DNA of 64,000 nt from Lepus europaeus (lineage: Eukaryota; Chordata; Mammalia; Lagomorpha; Leporidae), in the NCBI RefSeq assembly GCF_033115175.1, contig NC_084838.1:68990468-69054467 (forward strand). The letters are read 5' to 3'. A program made the translations under genes and the position numbers. The notes below the pieces were generated by a model. That model was not told where the DNA came from. It ran no database searches and worked only from the letters and a program-made list of their open reading frames with translations. This document shows, in pieces, positions 48,601 to 60,321 of this stretch (positions are counted from its first letter, which is position 1; each line of letters starts with the position of its first letter).

Positions 48601-48950
48601 TTAAGCCTAACTGTATAAATGTGGATGAAGTTCTTCCACATTGGTTATCATGGCTTCCACTGCATGAAGATAAAGAGGAAGCTCTTCAGACTTTGAGTTT
48701 TCTCTGTGACTTAATTGAAAGTAACCACCCAGTTGTAATTGGTCCCAATAATTCCAATCTCCCCAAAATAATTAGTATAATTGCCGAAGGAAAAATTAAT
48801 GAGACTATTAATTTTGAAGATCCTTGTGCCAAACGCCTAGCTAATGTCATCCGACAGGTACAGACTTCTGAAGAATTATGGTTGGAATGCATATCCCAAC
48901 TCAATGATGAACAACAGGAAGCCTTACAGGAGTTACTAAATTTTGCTTGA
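45633..48950 (+). CDS. RANBP6: RANBP6, importin-beta family nuclear transport receptor (single-exon gene)
   Basis: A single uninterrupted frame of 1105 codons, the same length as I recall for human RANBP6, ends in TTTGCTTGA. The start lies in a good context (G at -3, G at +4) and gives [13 protein letters not shown] followed by [20 protein letters not shown], the usual importin-5-type N terminus. The protein is built of HEAT-type helical repeats throughout. An acidic loop rich in D/E with a central W lies near residues 324-340, and further acidic patches lie near 601-606 and 837-842. In importin-5-type receptors such acidic loops take part in cargo or Ran handling. The family binds RanGTP and carries cargo through the nuclear pore. 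RANBP6 is a known ancient intronless retrocopy of IPO5 and I see no intron, frameshift or premature stop. Its 3' neighbour on the same strand is BRD10, 4.1 kb away. IPO5 itself is excluded by the lack of introns and by the closer match to RANBP6. Confidence 0.97.
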   Translation: MAAAGAAGVPAAVSEKQEFYQLLKNLINPSCMVRRQAEEIYENIPGLCKTTFLLDAVRNRRAGYEVRQMAAALLRRLLSSGFEEVYPNLPSDVQRDVKIELILAVKLETHASMRKKLCDIFAVLARNLIDEDGTNHWPEGLKFLIDSIYSKNVVLWEVALHVFWHFPGIFGNQERHDLDIIKRLLDQCIQDQEHPAIRTLSARAAAAFVLANENNVALFKDFADLLPGILQAVNDSCYQDDDSVLESLVEIADTVPKYLGPYLEDTLQLSLKLCGDSRLSNLQRQLALEVIVTLSETATPMLKKHTNIIAQAIPFILAMMVDLQDDEDWVNADEMEEDDFDSNAVAAESALDRLACGLGGKIVLPMTKEHILQMLQSPDWKYRHAGLMALSAIGEGCHQQMEPILDETVNSVLLFLQDPHPRVRAAACTTLGQMATDFAPSFQKKFHETVIAALLRTMENQGNQRVQSHAASALIIFIEDCPKSLLVLYLDNMVKNLHSILVIKLQELIRNGTKLALEQLVTTIASVADTIEEKFVPYYDIFMPSLKHIVELAIQKDLKLLRGKTIECISHVGLAVGKEKFLQDASNVMQLLLKTQSDLNNMEDDDPQTSYMVSAWARMCKILGKDFQQYLPLVIEPLIKTASAKPDVALLDTQDVENMSDDDGWQFVNLGDQQSFGIKTSGLEAKATACQMLVYYAKELKEGFVEYTEQVVKLMVPLLKFYFHDNVRVAAAESMPFLLECAKLHSPEYLSQMWQFICDPLIKAIGTEPDTDVLSEIMNSFAKSIEVMGDGCLNDEHLEELGGILKAKLEGHFKNQELRQVKRQEENYDQQVEMSLQDEDECDVYILTKVSDILHSLFSTYKEKILPWFEQLLPLIVNLICSSRPWPDRQWGLCIFDDIIEHCSPTSFKYVEYFRWPMLLNMRDNNPEVRQAAAYGLGVMAQFGGDDYRSLCSEAVPLLVKVIKCANSKTKKNVIATENCISAIGKILKFKPNCINVDEVLPHWLSWLPLHEDKEEALQTLSFLCDLIESNHPVVIGPNNSNLPKIISIIAEGKINETINFEDPCAKRLANVIRQVQTSEELWLECISQLNDEQQEALQELLNFA

Positions 48951-50655
48951 AGCACTTCAACATTACTTGAATTTATCATCTATTCTAAAAGTAACTACAA
49001 ATAAGTGTTGTGAGTGGGTCCCATTATAAATGAGAAAACTGTTCTTTCCCTGTCAAACAGTTTATATATTACTTCCCCATGTTTCCTCCAGGACTAGTCA
49101 GTGTTAAAGTCTTCTGTTTACCTCGCATGTTTTCTCTCTTAAACACAGACCTTGGTGATAGCCTGTGCTTCCAGTTGTCTTAGAATGTTTGTCACCTTTT
49201 GCCCAATTAATGTGAATTATGTAAACTATTGTTATTTGTCTGAACTATGGATGCTGCAAAAGCAGTATATTTGGTGTTAAAGATGTCATGCTGACTATCA
49301 TAAGATGCTAAGAGCTCCTGAAGATAGAAGAACTTCTGGGACAAACATCTTTGGAATAAGGTGAAGGAAATAGCAGCAGGTTTATTCCTCCTTGATAATA
49401 CTTTTGGCTTTCATGATAATGGGAGGATACTAAAACTGAGAGAGTTCTGAGATAGTGCAGTGGTTGTGGGAGTTTTCTCTATAATAAATGTGAATTTTTT
49501 CATACTGTACTCCTAAGAACTAGGCAGGACATAATCATATTCTAGTTCCAATATGTCTAGCTGATAGTTATGAGAACCTTCAAAACTCCTTAGTCAAACT
49601 GTCTTTTTTTTTTTTTATTTTTAAGTTATTCAGGACTCCAAGAATCACAGTTTCTGAAAAAGGAGTCTTTGTCCACCTAACACTGGTAGCATGTAACATA
49701 CTGTAACACAGTGTTCGACAAATAGTAAGTAATCAATATGTGTGGGAGTCAGTCAGTGTTATATGTTTCAGCAGAGTATTGCTTTGTTTATGTATGCCAG
49801 TTTTCTCCCTGCAAAGCAGCTCAGCAAAAGGAGCCCTGATTCAGAATGGGGCTTAAATAGATTTCTATTTTGAAGATGTCATGCTAGATTCTATAGTAGC
49901 ACTAAAGAGTATTTTATTGTGAGAGTGAAAGAGAAGCAAACTTAATTTTATCATAAAACATGAAAAAGAAAACAGCTTTGAGACTAGTTATGTAGCCATA
50001 GATGTGCATTTTAAAAAAGCAGTTCTATAAGTCCAGGGCCAATTACATTAATTGGAATAGTTGGTCTTTAATGTTGAGCTTTTTGTAGGGTAGAAAAAAG
50101 CTTTCTACTCAGCAAATCGTTGGTCCAAAACTTAAAAACACATTCATTGTGATTTCCTGGAGCGCTTGTGAGTACTGTGTATGCAAAGTATTTAGCAAAT
50201 ATTTAAGACCTAGTAAGTACTCAATAAATTGTCACTGTTACACATATTGTTTGTACCTCTACTGTGTTCTTTTTTATAGTTTGTAATTCCTTTTACATTG
50301 AAATTTTCACAGTTCATTCCATACCAGTTCAGATGGGGAAGCCATCTAGGCCATTATGGACAGGGATATAAAGTTGAGATTTTAGATATGCAATTCCCGT
50401 CCAATTTTTTGTAGTTATTTATTAATGGGGGGGAAAGAAAGTTCAGTACATTATATGTTGAATGGTCCCAATTTTAATTAAAGTAAAAAGGTATAGATGA
50501 ATAAATAGAAAAATGCTACATCAAAGTTATTAATAGAGATGTTGTCTGGGTGGTGGGATTAAAGGGCATTTTTTCCTCATTTATCTATAGTATTCAATTT
50601 ACCTACAACCGATATATATCTTGTATAATAAAGCTTTTTTCTAAGTCCAAGGACT
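48951..50655 (+). other. RANBP6: RANBP6 3' UTR with several poly(A) signals
   Basis: This is non-coding AT-rich sequence directly after the stop codon. Consensus AATAAA hexamers occur at 49483-49488, 50223-50228 and 50627-50632. The last is followed by a T-rich stretch that could act as the downstream element. The stretch contains no CSINE or L1, which fits a retained mRNA tail. Which signal is used cannot be decided here. Confidence 0.6.
50627..50632 (+). terminator. RANBP6: Candidate distal poly(A) signal of RANBP6
   Basis: An AATAAA hexamer is followed within 20 nt by a T run. It is the last good signal before the unremarkable DNA leading to the BRD10 CpG island. Confidence 0.45.
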
Positions 50656-52189
50656 CAATCCTACTTTCATAATAACTAGGATTACTATCAGCTTAGCATC
50701 TTCAAGAACTGTAGTTGAGCTCCCTTCTACATGCATCTTTCTCTTTTATATACCTTAATTAACAAGACTTTGATCAACATTTTTTAGGCGAGTTCCCTAC
50801 ACTCTTGTGTATGAGCAATTAGAAATTCTGCCAGGCAGCTAGGAATTAGGTTCCTGGGGTTTTTGAAGTATGGCACACCTAGATTTAAATTTTGGTGTTG
50901 TGAGAAGTAAAGGAGGTAATACAAATTGTGTAGTAGCACAGGTTCAATAATGTAAGCTAATATATAAGAATCATGAAATAGAGCTCATGACTAAAGAAGA
51001 AAAGGAAATCGTTTGCTTGGGTAGGGAGGACTCCAGGTTTTTGAGCAAAAAAAATGAGGGCATCCAGTCAGACACATTTGCCAGCTGCACAATCAGGACT
51101 GATCCCTTCCTATATTCCTGTGAGCTGAGGTGCATCTGTGGGTTCTGAGGAGAGAGAGGAGAGAAAATATGAAATGCTTAGAAAGTTACAAATGTCTCAC
51201 TGGTGAGAGGAGAGGAATGCTAGATAATGGGGGAGGGCTGTAAAACAGGGGAGTGTCAATACCTTGAAAACCCCAAAATGCTGCCACTTCGTCACTTAGC
51301 TATGACTCATATTTAATTCACTGGACAGAAAAAAGTATTGAGGCTTTGAATTTTATCAGTGCTTTAAATATCATAGTAACAAGAAATAAACAAGTCTTCA
51401 TATCTCAGCCATTTAGTCATACATTTTACTTGTAAAATACAGTTTCTGTAATTTCGTTTTTGTGTTTTAAGTCTGCATTTCAAGTGAGAGGGTTCTATAT
51501 GAGTAGAAAAAGTAACAGTGCAACTTTCAGACAGAGCATGAGAAAATTGTAGTATATAGTTTATGGAACCATTAACTCTTCCACTTATTTCAAGCAACTT
51601 AATGCAAATTAATGTAATAAGTCCGCTTTTTAGTCATTTTCTAAAGTTAATTTTAAATTGTGTAGCAAAATTGTAAGGCCCTGCCAACGACTATTTAATG
51701 CTGTATAGCTCAGAATTGAAATTTTTGGACACTGCTTTTAGTCCCAAGCATTTGATTCCCTTTATTCTTGGCAGAAGTCAAGAATCCAGAATGTGGAAAT
51801 GTTTTTTAATTTGAACAGAAAACATCGTGTTGGTTTCCAGGAGAACTGGTGTTAAGAACTAGAACTGGGAGTTTCGGAGAGCCGGGTTCTGCAGAGCAAC
51901 CGCTTTGCTTTGGCATGTGAACGTGCGGTCGAGTCCTCGGACTTCCTTTCTAAACTTTTCAGACTTGGAGTTTTCTGTCAAAGACCAGCAGTCGCGGGAA
52001 GGAGGGCTGCCAAGGGGATTTAAATTGTACGAGGATTTACATTTTCTGCTTTCTCATTATTAACTTACCATTAATAAAAATTACCTAGCAACGTCCTGCA
52101 GGGTTAGTTTTACTTTTCAGGCTGACAGCGGTCTCGAAAATGAATTCTCTTGTTGCCCTAGCTTTTCAGAACCCTGGGTCGCCTAGCCT
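50656..52189. other. RANBP6-BRD10 intergenic stretch
   Basis: No gene, CSINE or L1 is recognisable. The DNA is AT-rich up to about 51850 and GC content then climbs towards the BRD10 CpG island. The short frames present have no family resemblance. Confidence 0.5.
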
Positions 52190-53900
52190 GGCGCGTGAAC
52201 CTGCGCAGGCGCCTTGCTCCCTCCTCCACCCCGCCCCTTACAGCCGTCTACTAGCTGATTGCATCATTGGGCCGCGCAACCCACCCGGCCTTGGGGCCTG
52301 TGGCTGAGCCCAAGTCCGCTTTCGCGTACCTGGGCGGGACGCGATGGGGGCGGGGATAAAAGAAAGTCGCCTACTGCGCATGCGCGCCGGGGATGGCGAC
52401 GGCGCCTCTTTCTTTGCCTTCGTCCACGGCTCTCCCCAGCGGGGGGGCCGAGGGCCCTCCCCCTTCCCTCTCTGCCCCTCCCCTTCCACCCCTCCCCCCC
52501 GCCCAGCGGGGCTTCTAACTGACAGTTGTCGCCGGGCCGCGTCCGCGCGCCGCCTCCTCCTGCCCAGGTCCCCCGCAGGTAGAGAGGAGCGGGAGGGGGT
52601 CTGAGGGAGAGGAGGAGCCGGAGCCGCCGCGGCCCAGCGCTGCGGCCCTCTCTGGGGAGGCCAGAGGAGACCCCCCCCTTCCTCCTCGCCCCCTCCCAGC
52701 CCCCCACTGGCCCGGGAGGGGGTGGGGCGCCGAGGCCGCGGCGGCCCGGGCGGGCCCGGCGGGTGAGGAGCGGGCGGGCGGGCGGGGCGCGGAGGGGTGA
52801 GGCGGGCGAGGGCCGCGCGAGCGCCGCCGCCGGGGGGAGGGGAGAGGAGGGCACCTAGGCTCTCCTCTTCTCTCCCCCCTCCCCCGCGCGCCATGTAACC
52901 CCGCCCCGCCGGCGGCGAGCTGAGACCCCCGCGCGCACCGAGGCGAGCCGGCTGCGGAGGAGCGCGAGGCCCGATGCGGCAGGGGCTGCGCGGCGCGACC
53001 GGACGGTGAGGAAGCGGCCCGCGCTCGCGCGTCCCCCGGCGCCTCGAGCGGCCGCTCCACACCGCCCAGCCTGGGCCTGCCGGGGGCATGAGCGCGCCCG
53101 AGATGCCGGGGGAGATGGAGCCGGCCGGGGAGGAGGAGCGGCCGCCGCCGGCGACCGAGGAGGAGGACGAGGCGGCGGCGGCGGCCGCCTCAGAGTCGGC
53201 CTCGCTGGAGGACGCGGACGGCCAGGAGGAGGAGGAGATGGTGGTCGGGGGCGGTGGCTGCAAAGAGCAGGAGCTGACCTACGAGCTGCAGCAGGGCTAC
53301 CGCATCCTGGGCGAGTTCCTGCAGGAGAAGCACCGGGGCCTCACCGGCCCCTTCCTGCAGCCCTTGGGGGGCGTTGCCCCCGGGGAGGAGGAGGTGGCCG
53401 AGGGGCCGCGCAGCGGGGGCCGGGGCAGTCGCGCCCTCCCGCAGCCGCCGGGGCCAGGCATGTCACTGCTGAAGATGGAGGAGAAGTTCGCCAGCGGCCA
53501 GTACGGGGGCATCACGGAGTTCGTGGCCGACTTCAGGTCCATGCTGGAGACGTGCTACCGCCTGCACGGAGTGGACCACTGGATCTCCAGACAGGGCCAG
53601 AAGCTGGAGATGATGCTGGAGCAGAAGTTGGCGCTTCTCTCTCGGTAAGCGAGCCGGGTCCGCGGTGGGACTGACAGACCGACACAAACAAACCCTCACA
53701 CGTGTCCGAGGATGGGCTGGGCCAGGGGCCGGGGGGCGGCGCTGATAGGTGCTGAGTCGGTGCTGGAGAGGCCCGGGAGGAGGAGCAGCGCTGGGCCGCA
53801 GCCGGAGGAGGGGTGTGGTGGGTGTGAGCTGGTGGCCGCGTGGGCCGGCACGGCCCCAGAAGCGGACAGGAAGCCGAGTGCCTGAGCGCCGAAACTCGAC
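52190..53900 (+). promoter_or_regulatory. BRD10: CpG-island promoter of BRD10 with NRF-1 and GC-box motifs
   Basis: About 1.7 kb is extremely GC- and CpG-rich, unlike anything else in the window. NRF-1-type palindromes occur at 52202-52212 (TGCGCAGGCGC) and 52375-52385 (TGCGCATGCGC). GC boxes lie at 52331-52339 and 52347-52355, and an inverted CCAAT box (ATTGG) lies near 52264-52268. This is typical of a housekeeping, TATA-less promoter with dispersed start sites. The 5' UTR probably begins between about 52400 and 52900. Confidence 0.8.
53088..53644 (+). CDS. BRD10: BRD10 (KIAA2026) first coding exon, bromodomain-containing protein (partial)
   Basis: The frame opens with MSAPEMPGEMEPAGEEE, which I recognise as the N terminus of KIAA2026, now named BRD10. 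Residues 1-57 are acidic with an alanine run. From about residue 58 (KEQELTYELQQGYRILGEF) to the exon end there is a bromodomain-like helical region, including a KMEEKF...GQYGGITEFVADFR segment near 128-150 and a KLEMMLEQKLALLSR end. The function is inferred as a chromatin-associated reader of a large nuclear protein. The exon ends in phase 2 at 53644 with the donor CG|GTAAGC, and a stop follows immediately if it is unspliced. An upstream ATG at 53006 lies in another frame and gives only low-complexity R/P/G sequence. The locus follows RANBP6 in the same orientation, as in human. The rest of the protein lies beyond the window. Confidence 0.88.
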
Positions 53901-54489
53901 CGGAACAGGTGCACTGTGGCGGTGGAAAATGCAGTGCTTCCCCTAGGAAGAATTACACGTGTAGGCAGAGGAAGAGTTTTGTGGGACAGGCGTTGAGACT
54001 GCAACCTGTGGATAGTTCTGACACGACATTTAGAAAGCGTTTAGGATGAAATAACTTTAGAAAAATAATTCTGGCTCCTGAAAGAAGGCGGTTGTTTCAC
54101 ATCATTAAAAAATAATTTTATCTTCTACTACCCACGGCGACAGACGGGGATTTATGGAATGCTACTAAATGGTTAATGATTACGCTAGCGTCATCCGGAT
54201 CTCTCCTGTCATCTGAATTTGTAAAATATGTTTAGACGTTTGTGTTTATTGTACCAGAAATCACAGGCGATTTAGATAGCACTGTGCTCATAGTATATGC
54301 CACCCATGTATCCAGCTATTTTTTCTTAAAGAAAATGATATAGCACATGAGGATACTAAGGTAAATGTATTCTTCTATAATCATTGCATAGTTGATATGA
54401 GCCAAATTAACTTCTCAAGTATAAATTCTTCAAGAATAGGAAAATAATTGAATGTAGTTAATGATAGTTGGAATAGTTTGACTATTTAC
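53901..54489. other. BRD10 intron 1, unassigned
   Basis: GC content falls away from the CpG island. Nothing is recognisable. Confidence 0.4.
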
Positions 54490-54960
54490 TAGTTGAATAA
54501 ACTTGACGGTTACTTAACATTTTTGGCCTCATTTCCTTCTCTCTCTCTGGTAAGAGTTTTATTTATTTATTTATTTTTGAAGGAGTTACAGAAAGAGAGA
54601 TCTTCCATCCAGTGGTTCATTGCTAGGTGGCAGCAACAGCCAACCTTGGGCCAGGTGGAATCCAGAGCTAGGAGCTTCGTCCTTGTATCCCACCTGAGTG
54701 TCAGGGGCCCAAATACTTGGGCCACCTTCCACTGTTTTCCCAGGCACATTAGCCGGAAGCTGGATCCAAAGTGGAGCAGCCAGGTCTGGAACTGGCATTC
54801 ATATGGGATGCCATTGTGGCAGGCATCAGCTTTCGTCACCAAGCCACAATGCCAGCCCATTTCTTTCTCTTTAAAATGGGGATAATAATAGTCCCTATCT
54901 ACTAGAATTACTGTAAACATTCATTGAGTTAATGTCAAGTAGTGCTAGTCACATAATTAG
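54490..54960 (+). repeat. MIR relic split by a CSINE
   Basis: The MIR 3' half is seen as CTTAACATTTTTGGCCTCAT before the CSINE (54556-54859) and AAAATGGGGATAATAATAGT after it. Confidence 0.65.
54556..54859 (-). mobile_element. CSINE
   Basis: An antisense CSINE from TTTATTTATTTATTT to CACAATGCCAGCCC, inserted in a MIR. Confidence 0.9.
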
Positions 54961-56384
54961 TTTGATATGAGTGTTAATCATTATAATACTAATAGTAGTT
55001 GAATGAAATTAGAATGTGCCACATATCTGAAACTGGGCATTGGACTTGTACTTTTACAGAATGGCTTTTAAAATTGTGTTAATTTTTTGGGTCTTAAGTT
55101 ATAATTGTAATTTAAAACTCACAAGTGCCTACTTGTGACTGATTTCCCATGTGCTGTTTTCAAGACTATTAGTGACTTATTGAAAAATTTAATATAATTC
55201 TTGACTTATTAATGGAGCTTTCTTTAAGGAGCCTCTTCTTGAGTCATTTCATAAAGTAGAATTATTTGGTAATACAGCTGTTCACAAACTTTATTAATAT
55301 TTTATTTAGTGATTTTATATTTCTGAAGTATGTTACTCATTTCCACAGTGTGTTATAGCTATGACTCACATAAAAAACAATCCATTTATATCTTGCTATT
55401 TTTAGCTTTTAATATATATACACCAAATTGATGTCACAAGATTTCAGACCTGGAAGGAGCTCTAGAGTTCACTCTGCCTATCTAGTTTTACAAAGGTGGA
55501 AACATTTGGAAGAAGGCAAGACAATGTATACATGAAAGTGATAAGAAGTAGCATATAGGTTTGAATCCTGGGTGGTTTCAAAAGCACTCTGTGTATAATA
55601 ATAAACAGTTCTACAAAGGAGCAGGGAGACTCTTTCTCCTTTACATAAAAGTGAATTTGTAATGATTAGAATCATAATCCCAGGGACCAATGCTAAGAGT
55701 ACTTTATAACCATATAATCTAATATCATCCATATGTAGAATTGAATTTATAATATTATATCATTTATAAACATAATAATGTATTTCTGACATGTTAGGCC
55801 AAGAGAGAAAATTCTTAGCATTCTTAGTAACAAAAAGAAATGATGGTATGAAATAAAGTATTGAGTGTGTTAATTTTTTGTATTTGATATCCATAAACAT
55901 TTTGTAAGTAATAGTAATAGTATTGTCCACACCTGTGGATACTAGGACCTTGTTTCTTCTATACTAGCCTAAAATACAGTTATGACTAAGTAAATATTTT
56001 GAGTAGGCACAGCTTGCAGAAAAGCATAGGTTCCAGCTGTTTGGGATGTGGTTATATACATATTCCAGAATAATATTCCATAAACTCCCCATGTGACTGA
56101 TTTTCAGCAAATAGATGACTCAGACACCTTATTTGTAAATATCATAAAAGTGGTATGTGGTGTTTCGTTAGTAAAGCCAGTGAATCACTGATGTTATTTA
56201 AGTTTTCTTTTGTTTTCTGGTATGTATTTGTAAGATACTAAATTACCTCTTATTTTCAAATTGTATAGAGAACTTAATTTACAGAGGCTCCATGACTCCT
56301 GAGCCTTCCAGGGAGCAGTAAATAAATGTGATAGGTAAAGAGGATGCCACATTGTCATTAGAGAGTATCCCAGTGAATTGTATT
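54961..56384. other. BRD10 intron 1, unassigned AT-rich DNA
   Basis: Nothing is recognisable. Confidence 0.4.
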
Positions 56385-56460
56385 AGTACCTTAGAACTGT
56401 TGTGTAACTTGAGTCTCACCTTCTTCAACTGTACAGTGAGAATGTTAGGCTAGATTAGTT
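56385..56460 (+). repeat. MIR-like relic
   Basis: TGTGTAACTTGAGTCTCACC, then CTTCAACTGTACAGTGAGAA in MIR order. Confidence 0.45.
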
Positions 56461-56945
56461 GCTTTTACAAGTATTTAAATATCTGCTAGACAATCCTTGC
56501 TCTTAAGTGACTTACAGTAGAGAAATAGACACTTTAAAAAATGATGATTCTATAATAGATATATGAACTAGGTACAAGGAGAATTTGGGTGAAGGTGGCC
56601 TAAAGCTAAAGGGGAAGGATTGAACTTGGTGATGGAAACAGGAAGGGAGGAGAAAGGCAAAGAAACTAGTATAAAGATCATAAAGTACTTGAATTGATTC
56701 TTGGCAGAGTTTAATATTGCTGTTGTATTATTTAGGAGGGTTTGGCAGGAGCTTTCTAGAATGCTGAACTACAGTGACTGTGAGATATGAAACAGCACAG
56801 TGTTTCTGGAAACTATAAATAATTACGTTTGCTTAACTATGATATCCAGAGTAGTAGTGTCTGTACCCCAGGAGCTATGCAGGGTAATCCACTGGAGTGA
56901 GAAAAGAAAATATGAGTCTTGGAATGCCTGAATAGCCTATTATTT

Positions 56946-56982
56946 ACACTTGATCTTAGCTAAAAGGCCGAGAAGTGACAAC
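56946..56982 (-). pseudogene. 3'-truncated U2 snRNA retropseudogene with target-site duplication
   Basis: The minus strand contains the first ~35 nt of U2 (CTTCTCGGCCTTTTAGCTAA core) and stops shortly after GATCAAGTGT. A perfect 12-bp direct repeat, AGCCTATTATTT, flanks it at 56934-56945 and 56983-56994. This shows insertion by retrotransposition with a strong 3' truncation, a form known for U2 pseudogenes. One base differs from U2 inside the core. Confidence 0.9.
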
Positions 56983-57152
56983 AGCCTATTATTTTATCCT
57001 TTTAAGATTTCCGGTTTTAGTTTGCTTTTGTGATGTTTAAAGTAGCACTAAATGCATATAATCTAGAAATAATTTATAAATATTTGTTATATATGTGTAT
57101 ATCTATCATATATTTGTGACAGAACTAAGAGTCAGATCTGCTCTTTCAGTTT

Positions 57153-57631
57153 TTTTTCAACTTTTATTAAATACAAATTTCCAAAGTGCAACTTTTGAAT
57201 TTACAGTGGCTTTTCCCTCCATAACCTCCTTCCCACCTGAAACCATCCCAGCTCCCACTCCCTCTCCGATCCCATTCTTCATCAAGATTAATTTTCAATT
57301 ATCTTTATATACAGAAGATCAATTTAGTATATATTAAGTAAAGATTTCAACAGTTTGCACCCACAAAGACATACAAAGTATAGAGTACTGTTTGAGTACT
57401 AGTTTTACCGTTAATTCTCATAGTACAACACATTAGGGAAAGAGGTCCTACATGGGGAGCAGGTACACAGTGACTTCCGTTGTTGATTTAACAAGTGATA
57501 CTCTTGTTTATGGCGTCAGTAATCACTCAAGGCTCTTGTCATGAGCTGCCAAGGCTATGGAAGCCTCTTGAGTTTGCCAACTCTGATCTTATTTAGACAA
57601 GGCTATAGTCAAAGTGCAAGTTCTCTCCTCC
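57153..57631 (-). mobile_element. Rabbit-type L1, short 3' UTR copy
   Basis: Antisense L1 3' end. The 12-bp duplication CTCTTTCAGTTT lies at 57141-57152 and 57632-57643. Confidence 0.92.
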
Positions 57632-57778
57632 CTCTTTCAGTTTCTAAAACCTGTTTAATTGATCGAATGCATTCCAGACTGAGTTACAGATGTGCATGTT
57701 GTCTTTCTAAAAAGATATAGTATTTCAAAAATCCCAACACATCTTTTAAAAATTTTAATGTTAAAATAGTTTTGGGGG

Positions 57779-58110
57779 CCGGTGCCACGGCTCACTTGGT
57801 TAATTCTCTGCCTGCGGCGCCGGCATACCATGTGGGTGCCGGTTCTAATCCCAGTTGCTCCTCTTCCAGCCCAGCTCTCTGCTGTGGCCTTGGAGGGAAG
57901 TGGAGGGTGGCCCAAGTGCTTGGGCCCCTGCAGCTGCATGGGAGACCAGGAAGAAGCTCCTGGCTCCTGGCTTCGGATCGGTGCAGCGCGCTGGCCGTAG
58001 CAACCATTTGGGGAGTGAACCAACGGAAGGAAGACCTTTCTCTCTGTCTCTCTCTCTCAGTGTCTATAACTCTACCTGTCAAATAAAAAATAAATAAATA
58101 AATAAGTAAA
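57779..58110 (+). mobile_element. CSINE
   Basis: GGCCGGTGCCACGGCTCACT head. AGTTTTGGG is duplicated around it. Confidence 0.94.
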
Positions 58111-58125
58111 AACATACAGTTTTGG

Positions 58126-58408
58126 GAGTGGGTGTTGTGGGACAGTAGGTTAAGCCACCACTCAGGTTGCCCACATTCCATATTGGAGTGCCAGTTCAAG
58201 TCCTGCCTTTGCCTCCACTTCCAATCCAGCTTCCTATTAATGTGTCTGGGAGGAAGTAGATGATGGCTCAAATGTTTAAGTTCTTGGTCCCTGCCATTCA
58301 TGTGGGACACCTGGATGTAGTTCTGACGCCTTGCTTTGGCTTGGCCGAGGTCCAAATGTTGTGGGTATTTGGGTAGTAAACTATTGGATAGAAGATTTTT
58401 CACTCTCT

Positions 58409-58473
<65 letters not shown>

Positions 58474-58520
58474 TCTGTCACCCTGTCTTTCAAAATAAAA
58501 AAAATTAATAAACATTAAAA
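58126..58520 (+). mobile_element. CSINE, old, with (TC)n(TA)n expansion
   Basis: A diverged CSINE directly behind the previous one. The CT tract is expanded to (TC)n and then (TA)n at about 58410-58470. Confidence 0.85.
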
Positions 58521-59257
58521 AACACAGTTGTTAACCACCCATTTCTATGGATAACCATTTTCTCTGTTAGACAGCATATTCTGGTGAAAATAACCTTAAA
58601 TATCCTTGTTTAAATTATTCTTGATTTCTAAATTAAGTTGCTGATTAAAAATGGTACATGTGTGAGCTAAAAATTCTTAAAATACAGCTGTATGTTATTT
58701 AATTTTGTGATTACTTTTTGGTTGGCAGAATATTTTTCTTGGGGATGAAAGTTCAAAAGTGTCATGAAACCTCAAAGATTTAAAAGTAGAAATGTTCAAG
58801 TACAAATAGTAGTTGAGTTAAAAATTAGTTCTGAAGACTGATTTTACTCCTCTCCTAAGTTAAATTTGAATTTCTATTGTCTTGCTTATACTTAGTTAAG
58901 ATCAGAACCCAAAAATTAATTGGGAATTTTAATGGGCTATTTGTTTCTCCCTATAACCCCATCCAAACTGTATAATTCTCTCTGTTTTATATATAAGTCT
59001 TTAAAACTGGAGATCTTTAGTAATTGAATCTGGTTTCACCTCTTTTTCAGAGGTATAGAATGTTTGACTTTGATATTCCATGTAGTTCTACTTATTATAG
59101 TAGCAACTTTTTTTTTAAAAGCATTATATAAACAAGGTTCAGGAAAATCTTTAAATACTGTGATGAAAGTATGAGAGAGTCCCCTTAACAAGACATTTAT
59201 TGAGACCTACTTTGTTCTAGGACTTGGGGGGACACTCCCTGCCCCCAACAGGTTTAA
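58521..59257. other. BRD10 intron 1, unassigned
   Basis: Nothing is recognisable. Confidence 0.4.
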
Positions 59258-59271
59258 AAGTTGATAGGAGG

Positions 59272-59590
59272 TGGGGCCAGCACCATGACTCACTTAGTTA
59301 ATCTCCACCTGTGGCGCTGGCATCCCATATGGGCGCCGGGTTCTAGTCCCGGTTGCTCCTTCCAGTCCAGCTCTCTGCTGTGGCCCGGGAGGGCAGTGAA
59401 GGATGGCCCAAGTGCTTGGGCACCTGCACCTGCATGGGAGACCAGGAGGAAGCACGTGGCTCCTGGCTTGGGATTGGCGCAGCTCTGGCTGTAGCAGCCA
59501 TTTGGGGAGTGAACCAACGGAAGGAAGACCTTTCTGTCTCTCTCTCTCTCACTGTCTGTAACTCTACCTGGCAAATAAAAAATAAAAAAA
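59272..59590 (+). mobile_element. CSINE
   Basis: AAGTTGATAGGAGG is duplicated on both sides (to 59271 and to about 59603). Confidence 0.94.
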
Positions 59591-59810
59591 AGTTGATAGG
59601 AGGAAACACATATACAGGTATTGTAAAAGGTAAAATACATTGAAACCGTGATGCTGAAACTTATATCAGAATACCTAGAAATCATGGTATTACTAACACC
59701 CTGAAACAACTAATATATTTAGTTGTGTCATATGACTTTTTCTGTTTGAGGATCAAAATGTTTTAAAACAAATTATGGGAGGAAACCCTTAATTGAAAAG
59801 ATTCTATTCG

Positions 59811-60117
59811 GGCCGGTGCCATGGCTCACTTGGCTAATCCTCCACCTGTGGCACTGGCATCCCATATGGGCGCCGGGTTCTAGTTTGCTCCTCTCTGTGC
59901 AGCTCTCTGCTGTGGCCCAGGAGGGCAGTGGAGGATGGCCCAAGTGCTTGGGCCCTGCACCCGCATGGGAGACCAGGAGGAAGCACCTGGCTCCTGGCTT
60001 CAGATTGGTGCAGCGCCTCCTGTGGCAGCCATTTGGGGAGTGAATCAACGGAAGGAAGACCTTTCTCTCTCTCTCTCTCTCACTCACTCACTGTCTGTCT
60101 GTCAAAAAAAAAAAAAA
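59811..60117 (+). mobile_element. CSINE
   Basis: GGGCCGGTGCCATGGCTCAC head and A tail. A short deletion follows CCGGGTTCTAG. Confidence 0.94.
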
Positions 60118-60321
60118 GCTTCTATCTTGTATCTTGAGTTTTTTCCCCCTACAAATTAGAAAAATATAATTTTTTTAAATTTTAAATCTTGGTTCAACTC
60201 CTGAATGACTGTGTTTCAAGTGAACATACTTTGAAGACCACCATGATAATCTGTCATATAGGGTGTTAGGGGGATGCACAGGAGTAATAACTACTGGGGT
60301 AGTTTGGGAGAGATGAGATTT

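Noticed and set aside
52238-53263. 341-codon open frame on the minus strand
   Set aside because: It lies entirely in the CpG island and consists of P/A/S/R low-complexity residues. GC-rich DNA lacks stops in several frames, and the BRD10 exon is on the other strand.
53006-53674. 222-codon + strand frame starting upstream of BRD10
   Set aside because: It is another frame over the same GC-rich exon and has G/R/A-rich composition with no family match. The 53088 frame matches KIAA2026.
57792-58412. 206-codon minus-strand frame
   Set aside because: It is the antisense of two adjacent CSINEs. Long CSINE-derived frames recur throughout the window.
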